Shown piece after piece: positions 1 to 5,763 of a stretch of 8,061 bases of DNA. Under the pieces are notes generated by a model, which saw nothing but the letters and a program-made list of their open reading frames with translations, was not told where the DNA came from and searched no databases. Source of the DNA: an uncultured Collinsella sp. (lineage in GTDB: Bacteria > Actinomycetota > Coriobacteriia > Coriobacteriales > Coriobacteriaceae); the NCBI GenBank assembly GCA_902494815.1, contig CABUVB010000077.1, positions 1 to 8,061 on the forward strand. Direction: 5' to 3'. The translations under genes and the position numbers were made by a program. Position 1 is the stretch's first letter, and each line of letters opens with the position of its first letter.

Positions 1-1688
1 CGACCGGCACGCTCAAGCGTGGCGGCGTCATCAAACAGCAGCGCATCGATATCGCCGGCGAGCAATTGCTCAACCAGGCCCTCAAGCTCGCGCGGGGCCT
101 CCAGCACGTCGCCCAGACGGCCTGAGACATTATCGCCCAGCGCACCCACCAGACGGCTCACGAGCGGCGAGCTGTCGGCCATGCGGGCATCGAGTTTCTT
201 TTGGCTGGCAAGCTCCGAGCGCACCTCGGATAACTTGTTGCGTGCCTCGCTCTCACGGGCACGCAGGTCCTTCAGGGCCGCGCGTGCCGTCTCGGTGGCC
301 TCACGCGCATCGACCTGAGCCTGGCGCGCTTCCTCAAGAGCGCCCTCAAGCTCCTCGGCGCGGTCGCGACGGCTCTCGAGCGAGGCCATGACCTCCTCGA
401 GCTGCTCGTCGATCTGCTCCAGGCGCGAGGCATACATGTTGTCCTCGACCTCGGCATTGCTCAAGGAATCCTTCACCTTGGCGAGCTCGAGCGCGGCGTT
501 ATCGGCTACGCGCTGCACATCGCGTTGCTCACGCATAAGCTGCGAAATCTGATTGTCGAGCGCCACGCGCCGCTCGTGGAGCTCAGCGGCGGCAGGACCA
601 GCGGCGTCAACGTCCTCCTGGGCCTGCATATGCGCGCCGGTCACTTCCTCAAGCTGCGCACGCGCGTCCTCGAGCTCCTCGACCACGCGACGACGCTGAT
701 GCTCGGAACTCGAAATCTGCCCGCGCATGTCAGACAGGCGCGACACCATGTTGTGGCCCTTTTCCTCGAGCAGGCGCATGTCGGAGTTAATGCGGCCGAC
801 CACATCTTGCATATGGCGGCGTTGCTCGCCCAGGTCGCCCACAAACAGGCCCTTTTCCTCGAGCATGACCTGAAGCTTCTCGAGCTCACGCTCCTTTTCG
901 CCCATGCGGTACTGCGCAAGCTCCAGCTCGGCAGCGCCCTCCTTGGAGCGACTCTCCAGGTCGTTCCACTGCGACTGCAGCGAACGCAGCTCGTCGACGG
1001 CTAGCATCTGCGTAAGCTCGTTCGCGCGCGAGGACAGCTCTTTGTACTTGCGCGCGCGATCGACCTGACGCTCCAGCGGTCGTAGCTGACGGGCGATTTC
1101 CTTGTTGATATCGCGGGCACGGGTCAGGTGCTCGTCCATCGACTTAATCTTTTTGAGCGCACGCTCCTTGCGACGCTTGTGCTTGGAGATGCCGGCAGCC
1201 TCCTCGATCAGGGCGCGGCGCTCCTCGGGGCGGCTCTGCAAGATGGCGTCGAGCTTGCCCTGGCTGATGATGGAATGCGTATCCTTGCCCAGGCCCGAAT
1301 CGTGCAGGATGTCCTGAATGTCCATCAGGCGGCACGGACTCGAGTTGATGAGGTACTCGCTTTCGCCCGAGCGATACATGCGACGGGTGATGGCGACCTC
1401 GTCAAAATCGACGGGCAGCATATGGTCCGAGTTATCGAGCACCAGCGTGACCTCGGCGACACCCACCGGCTTGCGCGCTGACGAGCCAGAGAAGATGACA
1501 TCCTCCATGGCCTGGCCGCGCAGCTGCTTGGCGCTCTGCTCGCCCAGGACCCAAAGAATCGAGTCGGAGATGTTCGATTTTCCCGAGCCGTTGGGGCCGA
1601 CGATGACGGTCAGGCCCGGCTCAAACGTCATATGGGCGCGGTCGGCAAACGACTTGAACCCTTTGAGCGTGAGGGACTTGAGATACAC
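1..1688 (-). CDS. smc: Chromosome segregation ATPase SMC, N-terminal 562 residues (3' end outside window)
   Basis: SMC forms a ring-shaped dimer with ScpA and ScpB (condensin-like complex) that organises and helps segregate the chromosome in the cytoplasm. The fragment begins VYLKSLTLKGFKSFAD, the standard SMC N-terminus, so the GTG at 1688-1686 is the start; a GAGG lies 4 nt upstream. Walker A GPNGSGKS is at residues 31-38, an R-loop-like KQLRG at 54-58 and the Q-loop region SIISQGKLDAIL at 139-150. A long Glu/Arg/Gln-rich coiled coil runs from about 170 to 495. The hinge begins near residue 505 (LVSRLVGALGDNVSGRLGDV) and is cut by the window edge. The signature motif and Walker B lie in the missing C-terminal half; the family is usually about 1150-1200 aa. 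The reading frame is open to base 1. It starts 10 nt after the rnc stop, so it is very likely cotranscribed. No defects seen. Confidence 0.97.
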   Translation of the reverse strand, partial: MYLKSLTLKGFKSFADRAHMTFEPGLTVIVGPNGSGKSNISDSILWVLGEQSAKQLRGQAMEDVIFSGSSARKPVGVAEVTLVLDNSDHMLPVDFDEVAITRRMYRSGESEYLINSSPCRLMDIQDILHDSGLGKDTHSIISQGKLDAILQSRPEERRALIEEAAGISKHKRRKERALKKIKSMDEHLTRARDINKEIARQLRPLERQVDRARKYKELSSRANELTQMLAVDELRSLQSQWNDLESRSKEGAAELELAQYRMGEKERELEKLQVMLEEKGLFVGDLGEQRRHMQDVVGRINSDMRLLEEKGHNMVSRLSDMRGQISSSEHQRRRVVEELEDARAQLEEVTGAHMQAQEDVDAAGPAAAELHERRVALDNQISQLMREQRDVQRVADNAALELAKVKDSLSNAEVEDNMYASRLEQIDEQLEEVMASLESRRDRAEELEGALEEARQAQVDAREATETARAALKDLRARESEARNKLSEVRSELASQKKLDARMADSSPLVSRLVGALGDNVSGRLGDVLEAPRELEGLVEQLLAGDIDALLFDDAATLERAG

Positions 1689-1698
1689 GGTTCCTCGC

Positions 1699-2424
1699 TT
1701 ACACGTGCTTCTTGTTCAGAATCACGCCGTTGGTGGTGTAACCCATGCGGTCGAGCGCTTCGAGCGCGGCAGCACCCTCGGCTTCCTTCTTTGAGGAGCC
1801 GGAGCCGCGACCCTGGCGAATACCATCGATCAAAACCACAGCGGTAAAGGTGGGCGCATGCGCCGGGCCCTCGGAGCCAACGAGCTTGTACGCCGGGGGC
1901 TCGTGACCGTCGGCTTGCACGCACTCCTGCAAAAACGACTTGGGGTTCGCAGGATGCTCGGCACGCTCGGAAGCCAAATGCGGCTTAAGCGTACGGTGAA
2001 TGAACTCCGCCGCAACGTCCCAGCCGGCATCCAGGTACAGCGCGCCCACGAGCGACTCATAGACGTTCTCGAGGGCCGAATGCAGGCCGCGCGCACCGGT
2101 ACCGGTCTCGGAGGCACCAAAGATGATGATGTCGTCGATGCCCAGCTCGTGAGAAACCTCGGACAGCGTAGCGCCCGAGACAAGCGACACCTTCAGGCGC
2201 GTGAGCTTGCCCTCGTCAAACTCCGGATAGGACTCAAACAGGGAGCGTGCGACCACAGCGCCCAAAATGGAATCGCCCAAGAACTCAAGGCGCTCATAGC
2301 TGGCAGAAACCGGCTGTCCCTCGACTGCCGAGGGATGCGTAAGGGCCGCGCGCAGCAGCACCTTATTGTTGAACTCGTGGCCCAGGATTTCCTGGGCGCG
2401 CGTAAGTCGGTCGGATAAAGCCAA
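1699..2424 (-). CDS. rnc: Ribonuclease III
   Basis: RNase III is a homodimeric, Mg2+-dependent endonuclease that cuts double-stranded RNA, mainly in 16S/23S rRNA precursor processing and mRNA turnover. The 241-aa protein has the usual length and architecture. The catalytic domain covers about residues 5-150 with signature ERLEFLGDS at 44-52 (E44, E47, D51) and a DEGK at 70-73 (E71). The dsRNA-binding domain covers about 160-226 and ends in GSGSSKKEAEGAAALEAL. Odd point: the second metal-site motif, normally DxxE (D114/E117 in E. coli), reads NVYE here, with N120 in place of Asp while E123 is kept. The start is a TTG at 2424-2422, supported by a perfect AAGGAGG 8 nt upstream that lies inside the last codons of acpP. 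Only 3 nt separate acpP and rnc, so translation is probably coupled. The acpP-rnc-smc order is common in bacteria. Confidence 0.97.
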   Translation of the reverse strand: MALSDRLTRAQEILGHEFNNKVLLRAALTHPSAVEGQPVSASYERLEFLGDSILGAVVARSLFESYPEFDEGKLTRLKVSLVSGATLSEVSHELGIDDIIIFGASETGTGARGLHSALENVYESLVGALYLDAGWDVAAEFIHRTLKPHLASERAEHPANPKSFLQECVQADGHEPPAYKLVGSEGPAHAPTFTAVVLIDGIRQGRGSGSSKKEAEGAAALEALDRMGYTTNGVILNKKHV

Positions 2425-2427
2425 GAC

Positions 2428-2670
2428 TTAGACCTCCTTGGCAGCTTCGATAGCGTCGACGGCGTCGGCGACAGAGTTGAGCGAGAGCAGGGTCTCGTCA
2501 TCGATCTCGAGGTTGAACTCGTCCTCGATAGCCGTAATCAGCTGCAGGCGCTCGAGCGAGTTGGCATCGAGGTCGTCAAAGGTGGTCTCCTCGCTAATTT
2601 CGGCAACATCGACGCCCAGAACGTCAGCAGCGACCTCGGCGATCTTGTCGAAGATTTCGGAGCGGTCCAT
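2428..2670 (-). CDS. acpP: Acyl carrier protein
   Basis: ACP carries growing acyl chains on a 4'-phosphopantetheine arm during type II fatty acid synthesis and delivers acyl groups to PlsX. The product is 80 aa, acidic and helical, as in the family. The attachment serine is S38 in the motif DLDANSLERLQLI; the residue before it is Asn rather than the usual Asp of the DSL motif. Helix III and the recognition surface (ITAIEDEFNLEIDDE, about 45-59) are typical. The ATG at 2670-2668 is chosen because GAGGAA lies 6 nt upstream and the protein begins exactly at the ACP domain; the frame stays open upstream but that extension looks non-coding. It follows plsX after a 124-nt leader holding a palindrome, and its last codons (KEV-stop) form the Shine-Dalgarno of rnc. 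No ACP synthase gene is visible here. Confidence 0.96.
   Translation of the reverse strand: MDRSEIFDKIAEVAADVLGVDVAEISEETTFDDLDANSLERLQLITAIEDEFNLEIDDETLLSLNSVADAVDAIEAAKEV
2433..2439 (-). promoter_or_regulatory. Ribosome binding site of rnc inside the acpP 3' end
   Basis: The sequence AAGGAGG is a full Shine-Dalgarno 8 nt before the TTG start of rnc. It encodes the last Lys-Glu of AcpP and ends just before its stop codon. It decides the unusual TTG start and points to translational coupling between acpP and rnc. Confidence 0.85.
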
Positions 2671-2699
2671 AGCGCTTCCTCTCATAGTGCATGAATACC

Positions 2700-2728
2700 A
2701 AAAGAATGGTACCGCCCGGGCGGTACCA
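2700..2728 (-). promoter_or_regulatory. Perfect 22-bp palindrome with T-tract before acpP
   Basis: Bases 2707-2728 form an uninterrupted palindrome; each half reads TGGTACCGCCC from its outer end. On the minus strand it is followed by TTCTTTT (2706-2700). As RNA it can fold to a 9-bp stem with a CCGG loop, so it may be an intrinsic terminator or attenuator. As DNA it has the symmetry of a dimer operator. It lies 36 nt upstream of the acpP ATG. Which role it plays cannot be decided from sequence alone. Confidence 0.6.
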
Positions 2729-2741
2729 AGACACGGTTCTG

Positions 2742-2747
2742 ATTCTA
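2742..2747 (-). promoter_or_regulatory. Possible acpP -10 element
   Basis: TAGAAT on the minus strand resembles a -10 hexamer in the plsX-acpP gap. The -35 region at 17-18 nt is poor (GCTTCG), and the bases before TAGAAT are G-rich. If active, transcription would start just before the 22-bp palindrome, placing the palindrome in the first part of the RNA. Confidence 0.3.
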
Positions 2748-2794
2748 CCCCACGACGTGCACCGCGAAGCACATAACAGCGCTCTAACTCGCTC

Positions 2795-3814
2795 TTATAA
2801 AACGATACCATCCATAGAGTTGGCGACATTCTCGACCAGCCCGGCGCGCACGGCTTCGGCCGCCGCGAGCGTACCGTTTTTGACAGCCTCGACCGAGGTG
2901 GCACCATGGCCGATCAGGACCACGCCGCGCAGACCCAAAAGAATCGCGCCGCCCTTGGCGTCGCCCGAAAGTTTGGCTTTAATCTCGCGCATCTGCTTTT
3001 TGATGAGCAGCGCGGCAATCTTGGTGCCGAGCGAAGACATAAAGACACCCTTGAGCTCCTGCAGCAAAAACTTGGCAGCGCCCTCGGTGGCCTTGAGCGC
3101 AATATTGCCCGACATGCCATCGGCAACGACGACATCGAAGTTACCCGAGGTGATGTCCGTTCCCTCGCAGTTACCAACAAAGCCGGGAACGGCGGCCTTC
3201 ATAGCAGGGAAACAAGCCTTGGTAAAGTTGGAGCCCTTCTCGTCCTCGGTGCCGTTGGCAAGCAGGCCCACGCGAGGATACTCGATGCCCAGGACGACGC
3301 GGGCATAGGCGCTACCCATCTGGGCAAAACGCACCATGTCATCGACCTCCACATCGGGGTTGGCACCCATGTCGCACAGCACCGTCAGACCGCCGGCGCG
3401 ATTGGGCAGCGCATTGGTCAGACAGGGGCGCACCGGCTGCTTCTTGCCTTCGGCCTGATACCTAAACGGCGTCACATAGGCGGTGGCGGCGGCGGTCATG
3501 GCACCGGTCGAGCCGGCGGAGAAGAACGCATCCGCGTTGCCCTTCTTAATGGCGCGGCAAGAAAGCACGATCGACGACTTACGCTTGGTCATCACGGCGC
3601 GAATGGGATCGTCATCCATGGCGATAACGTCAGGTGCCTCAAGGGCCTCAACACGTGCATGGGAAGCTGCAAAGGGATTGACGATTTCGGCGGGGCCAGC
3701 TGCCAAGACCTCGATATCGGGATTGGCGGCAAGCGCAGCCTCGATACCATCAAGAACAACCTGAGGTTTCTCGTCTCCGCCCACAACGTCTACACAAACG
3801 CGAACGTTACTCAT
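2795..3814 (-). CDS. plsX: Phosphate acyltransferase PlsX
   Basis: PlsX is a peripheral membrane enzyme that converts acyl-ACP plus phosphate to acyl-phosphate, the acyl donor for PlsY in the first step of phospholipid synthesis. The 339-aa length fits the family. Recognisable segments are the N-terminal VDVVGGDEKP (usually DAMGGDHAP), SAGSTGA (usually SAGNTGA), CDMGANPD, GTEDEKGSNF, GNCEGTDITSGNFDVVVADG, SGNIALKATEG, and the C-terminal GGAILLGLRGVVLIGHG. Several of these differ slightly from the common consensus, as expected for a divergent lineage. Two in-frame ATGs occur, at 3820 and 3814. The second is preferred because AAGGAG (3827-3822) sits 7 nt before it but only 1 nt before the first. 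The gene lies between rpmF and acpP, as in many bacteria. A terminator-like hairpin stands directly before its ribosome binding site. Confidence 0.96.
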   Translation of the reverse strand: MSNVRVCVDVVGGDEKPQVVLDGIEAALAANPDIEVLAAGPAEIVNPFAASHARVEALEAPDVIAMDDDPIRAVMTKRKSSIVLSCRAIKKGNADAFFSAGSTGAMTAAATAYVTPFRYQAEGKKQPVRPCLTNALPNRAGGLTVLCDMGANPDVEVDDMVRFAQMGSAYARVVLGIEYPRVGLLANGTEDEKGSNFTKACFPAMKAAVPGFVGNCEGTDITSGNFDVVVADGMSGNIALKATEGAAKFLLQELKGVFMSSLGTKIAALLIKKQMREIKAKLSGDAKGGAILLGLRGVVLIGHGATSVEAVKNGTLAAAEAVRAGLVENVANSMDGIVL

Positions 3815-3821
3815 ATACATG

Positions 3822-3827
3822 CTCCTT
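3822..3827 (-). promoter_or_regulatory. Ribosome binding site choosing the plsX start
   Basis: AAGGAG lies 7 nt before the ATG at 3814 but only 1 nt before the ATG at 3820, so the downstream ATG is the likely start of plsX. The site begins only 4 nt after the T-tract of the hairpin upstream. Confidence 0.8.
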
Positions 3828-3831
3828 ATAC

Positions 3832-3861
3832 AAAAATGGCCGACTCACTGAGCCGGCCATT
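3832..3861 (-). terminator. Terminator-like hairpin between rpmF and plsX
   Basis: On the minus strand a near-perfect inverted repeat with 13-base arms (AATGGCCGGCTCA and TGAGTCGGCCATT, one G-T wobble, centre at 3848) is followed by a run of five T (3836-3832). This has the form of a Rho-independent terminator. It lies after rpmF but ends just 4 nt before the plsX Shine-Dalgarno, so it may act as a partial terminator or attenuator rather than an operon end. No obvious promoter is found between it and plsX. Confidence 0.75.
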
Positions 3862-3864
3862 GTG

Positions 3865-3878
3865 GTTCCATTTGGAAC
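3865..3878. repeat. Small inverted repeat in the plsX leader
   Basis: Perfect 6-base arms (GTTCCA and TGGAAC) separated by 2 bases lie just before the terminator-like hairpin. It could form a weak second stem in the leader RNA or be a protein site. Nothing further supports either role. Confidence 0.3.
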
Positions 3879-3892
3879 GGCATCGCATCCAG

Positions 3893-3921
3893 AGTATACC
3901 GTTACTCGGTAACGATAACCT
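3893..3921 (-). promoter_or_regulatory. Candidate plsX promoter at the rpmF 3' end
   Basis: TATACT (3898-3893) is close to a consensus -10. The base run 17 nt upstream (AGGTTA) matches the -35 consensus poorly. The spacer contains the inverted repeat CGTTAC-CGA-GTAACG. If used, the transcript would start near 3885 and pass through the terminator-like hairpin before reaching plsX. This is a weak prediction. Confidence 0.3.
3900..3914. repeat. Inverted repeat over the rpmF stop codon
   Basis: Perfect 6-base arms (CGTTAC and GTAACG) with a 3-base spacer cover the last codons and stop of rpmF. The repeat fits exactly in the spacer of the candidate plsX promoter, so it could be an operator, but short repeats of this size also occur by chance. 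Confidence 0.4.
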
Positions 3922-4081
3922 CACGGTCCTTGTAGAAACCGCAGCTGGGGCACACGTGGTGCGGAAGCTTAACAGCGCCGCAACGGGGGCACGTGGACTG
4001 AGCCGCAGCCGAGATCTTCATGTTGGCGGAACGACGGGTGTGAGTGCGGATACGACCCTGCTTTTGTTTAGGTACGGGCAT
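3902..4081 (-). CDS. rpmF: 50S ribosomal protein L32
   Basis: L32 is a small zinc-ribbon protein of the large ribosomal subunit. The 59-aa product starts MPVPKQKQGRIRTHTRRSAN, the basic L32 N-terminus. It then has paired cysteines C31PRC34 and C44PSC47 that would bind one zinc ion, followed by a short tail GFYKDREVIVTE. The four-Cys form is the zinc-binding (C+) version; some bacteria have a Cys-free paralogue used under zinc limitation, and none is seen in this window. A good Shine-Dalgarno (GGAAGG, about 5 nt before the ATG) supports the start. It follows yceD after 64 nt, the very widely conserved yceD-rpmF pair, and precedes plsX by 87 nt. Its stop codon lies in an inverted repeat. Confidence 0.96.
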   Translation of the reverse strand: MPVPKQKQGRIRTHTRRSANMKISAAAQSTCPRCGAVKLPHHVCPSCGFYKDREVIVTE

Positions 4082-4145
4082 AGTGACCTTCCTTATGAAC
4101 TATCCAGTGTGGCGATTACGCGCAAGTAGCGATACTACCACAGTT

Positions 4146-4700
4146 TTACTCATCGAGCTTGAGATTCTTCAATGCTGCAAATGGATTTTCCGTGGCAGCG
4201 GCCCATTCCGCCTCTGCCTGGGCGGCGCAATCGCATTGCTCGACGTTGAGATTGCAACCGCATGTGGGGCACAGACCACGGCAATCGGGCTTGCAGAGCA
4301 CCACAAACGGCGTGTCCATAACGACCGCGTCATTGATGGGCTCGCCCAGATCGACGATGCGGTCCTCACACAGGAGCTCGTAGCCGTCCTCGTAGGCCTC
4401 GGGATCCTCGGGCTCCTCAAAGAGGTAGAACTCCTCGATCTCGCCGGCGATATCAAACGAGGCGGGCTCCAGGCAACGGTCGCACTCGCCGGTGGCGTGC
4501 GCGCGGACCATGCCCGTGAGCAAGACACCGGTACCGGCATTGGTAAAGACAACGTCGTAGTCGATGCCGTCCTGAAGCTGGTACTCCTTCTCGCCCACCG
4601 TGTAGGTGGCGACATCGACCTTACCGGTCAGCGGATACGAATCTCCAGGAAACTCGAGCTGCTCGGAAAGATCGACGGTAACGCTCGGAAACTCAGCCAT
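4146..4700 (-). CDS. yceD: YceD/DUF177 family protein (23S rRNA accumulation factor)
   Basis: DUF177 (YceD) proteins are encoded just upstream of rpmF in most bacteria and plants have a relative; they are needed for normal 23S rRNA accumulation, but the mechanism is not settled. The 184-aa protein has a beta-rich N-terminal half, C73DRC76 followed by LEPASFDI, an acidic stretch (about 87-108), and a C-terminal cysteine cluster: C136, C140, GLCPTCG at 142-148 (C144, C147), C149, C156 and C158. The cluster looks like a zinc site. This Cys-rich ending is known in the Gram-positive version of the family and is absent from the E. coli protein. The ATG at 4700-4698 is chosen because it overlaps the preceding gene's stop by one base (TAATG) and the protein begins at the domain. 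There is no strong Shine-Dalgarno, so it probably depends on coupling. Longer in-frame starts upstream lie inside the neighbour and are not favoured. Confidence 0.93.
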   Translation of the reverse strand: MAEFPSVTVDLSEQLEFPGDSYPLTGKVDVATYTVGEKEYQLQDGIDYDVVFTNAGTGVLLTGMVRAHATGECDRCLEPASFDIAGEIEEFYLFEEPEDPEAYEDGYELLCEDRIVDLGEPINDAVVMDTPFVVLCKPDCRGLCPTCGCNLNVEQCDCAAQAEAEWAAATENPFAALKNLKLDE

Positions 4701-5197
4701 TACCACTGACCATTCTGTTGGGCGGCACCCTCGTTGAGCTGTTGACGGCAACGGGTAACGGTGCCGGTCAGGCTCTTGAGGTTCTCCTCCAGGTGCGTAA
4801 AGACCTGCTCCGCGTAGTCCTCGGCAGCATAACGCGTCTCGCGCTCGTACTGCTGGGCACGATCGCGGATGTCGTCGGCCTGCTGCTGCGCAAGGCGGAC
4901 GATCTCCTGCTCACCGGCAATGGTGAGGGCCTGCTGCTGAGCGTCGGCGATGATGGAATCAGCCTGAGCGGCGGCGGAAGCCATAAGCTCCTCGCGCTCC
5001 TTAAGGATACGGCGGGACTTCTGCCACTCCTCGGGATAGCTCATGCGGATCTCGTCGAGGATATTGAAGAACACGTCGGCGTCGATGACCTTGAACTGAG
5101 CGTTCTTGCCGAAAGGCGGCTTGGCTTCCTCGATCAGCCCTTCGAGCTCATCGACCAAGCTGACGATCCTATCGCCAGGAAAATTCTCGCCCGGCAT
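4700..5197 (-). CDS. SepIVA/DivIVA-like coiled-coil protein
   Basis: This 165-aa cytoplasmic protein has no catalytic motif or membrane segment. Its N-terminus (DRIVSLVDELEGLIEEAKPP, about 8-27) and the following ADVFFNILDEIRMSYPEEW block (about 38-56) resemble in layout the start of mycobacterial SepIVA (Rv2927c), a DivIVA-domain septation factor. A long Ala/Gln/Glu-rich coiled coil follows (about 60-150), ending in a Gln-rich tail. Related proteins are often annotated as ATPase or ATP synthase subunit B/H-like because of the coiled coil alone. Location next to yceD, near rnc and smc, matches Rv2927c and supports the assignment. The ATG at 5197 is preferred over one at 5221 because AAAGGAG lies 5 nt upstream of it. 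The gene has its own 68-nt upstream gap with a possible promoter. A role in septum or envelope organisation is inference. Confidence 0.8.
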   Translation of the reverse strand: MPGENFPGDRIVSLVDELEGLIEEAKPPFGKNAQFKVIDADVFFNILDEIRMSYPEEWQKSRRILKEREELMASAAAQADSIIADAQQQALTIAGEQEIVRLAQQQADDIRDRAQQYERETRYAAEDYAEQVFTHLEENLKSLTGTVTRCRQQLNEGAAQQNGQW

Positions 5198-5202
5198 CCG
5201 GT

Positions 5203-5209
5203 CTCCTTT
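5203..5209 (-). promoter_or_regulatory. Ribosome binding site choosing the SepIVA-like start
   Basis: AAAGGAG sits 5 nt before the ATG at 5197. The alternative in-frame ATG at 5221 has no comparable site and would itself lie upstream of this one, so the 165-aa protein is preferred. Confidence 0.8.
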
Positions 5210-5232
5210 CATAGGTAACATATCATCGTGCT

Positions 5233-5241
5233 AGTTTACCA
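5233..5241 (-). promoter_or_regulatory. Candidate extended -10 promoter before the SepIVA-like gene
   Basis: In the 68-nt gap after coaD, the minus strand reads TGGTAAACT, matching an extended -10 element (TGn plus a TATAAT-like hexamer). No good -35 hexamer is visible at normal distance. If real, transcription would start about 25-30 nt before the ATG and give the yceD-rpmF-plsX part of the cluster its own promoter. The gap also holds a T-run (about 5258-5263) after coaD, but without a clear hairpin before it. Confidence 0.35.
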
Positions 5242-5265
5242 CATGCCACCAGGCAATAAAAAACG

Positions 5266-5763
5266 TCACGAAAAGCGATGTCTGAGCGCTTCGACCACGT
5301 TGGGCGGCACAAACGTCGATACATCGCTGCCGAGCGAGGCGATCTGGCGTACCACCGAGCTCGAGATGTAACCGTACTGCGGAGCACTCATGACAAAGAT
5401 GGACTCTAGCTCGCTATCCAAGCGATAATTGAGGTCGGCCTGCTGCAGCTCATACTCAAAGTCGGTCATGGCGCGCAGGCCCTTGACCACGGCCCCCGCC
5501 CCCTGCTCACGAGCGAAGTCGACCAAGAGGCCGGTAAAGGGCAGGACTTCGACGCCGTCGATATTACCGAGCGCCTCGCGGGCCAGCGCCACGCGCTCAT
5601 CGAGCATAAACGTGGTGCCCACACCGTTTTTACCCTGCGACTCTGCAACAGCGACGATCACACTGGGAAAGATGCGGCGGGCGCGGCGGATCACATCGAT
5701 ATGGCCAAACGTGATGGGATCGAAGGTGCCCGGGACGATCACGCGGTTGATGGTGTCATTCAT
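5266..5763 (-). CDS. coaD: Pantetheine-phosphate adenylyltransferase (PPAT)
   Basis: CoaD transfers AMP from ATP to 4'-phosphopantetheine, giving dephospho-CoA, the next-to-last step of coenzyme A synthesis in the cytoplasm. The 165-aa protein has the nucleotidyltransferase motif PGTFDPITFGHIDVI (residues 11-25, H21 being the GxH-type catalytic histidine), the substrate-binding KGLRAMTDFEYELQQADLN (94-112), and the C-terminal ATP-binding ISSSVVRQIA (133-142, usually ISSTxVR). Length is normal for the family. The ATG at 5763 overlaps rsmD by 8 nt (ATGAATGA). An AGGAGG 6 nt upstream, inside the end of rsmD, confirms the start. The rsmD-coaD pair is very common. A longer in-frame extension to 6087 runs through rsmD and is not a real part of the protein. 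CoaD output feeds the ACP made further down the cluster. Confidence 0.97.
   Translation of the reverse strand: MNDTINRVIVPGTFDPITFGHIDVIRRARRIFPSVIVAVAESQGKNGVGTTFMLDERVALAREALGNIDGVEVLPFTGLLVDFAREQGAGAVVKGLRAMTDFEYELQQADLNYRLDSELESIFVMSAPQYGYISSSVVRQIASLGSDVSTFVPPNVVEALRHRFS

Noticed and set aside
525..1481. Plus-strand frames opposite the smc coiled coil (His/Leu/Arg-rich)
   Set aside because: They are the usual antisense image of a Glu/Arg/Gln coiled-coil gene.
2700..2747. Possible T-box riboswitch, because the palindrome contains TGGTACCGC as in the T-box antiterminator
   Set aside because: The gap of 124 nt is too short for stem I with a specifier loop, the matching bases are just one arm of a palindrome, and the downstream gene is acpP rather than an amino acid or tRNA synthetase gene.
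2671..2907. A longer acpP product starting at 2907
   Set aside because: The extension crosses the end of plsX and the palindrome, reads as Arg/Ser/Pro-rich noise, and the ATG at 2670 has a good ribosome site and begins the ACP domain.
2906..4129. A 407-codon open frame on the plus strand opposite plsX and rpmF
   Set aside because: It is fully antisense to two clear family genes, crosses their gap, has no recognisable domain, and is explained by the third-position GC bias of the real minus-strand genes.
4044..4709. A 221-codon plus-strand frame opposite yceD with hydrophobic stretches
   Set aside because: The Leu/Val-rich look arises from the complement of acidic and Lys/Gln codons of the yceD product; no ribosome site or family match is evident.
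5242..5263. A terminator after coaD using the T-run near 5258-5263
   Set aside because: There is a T-run but only a 4-bp stem on the wrong side of it, so no proper hairpin precedes the tract.
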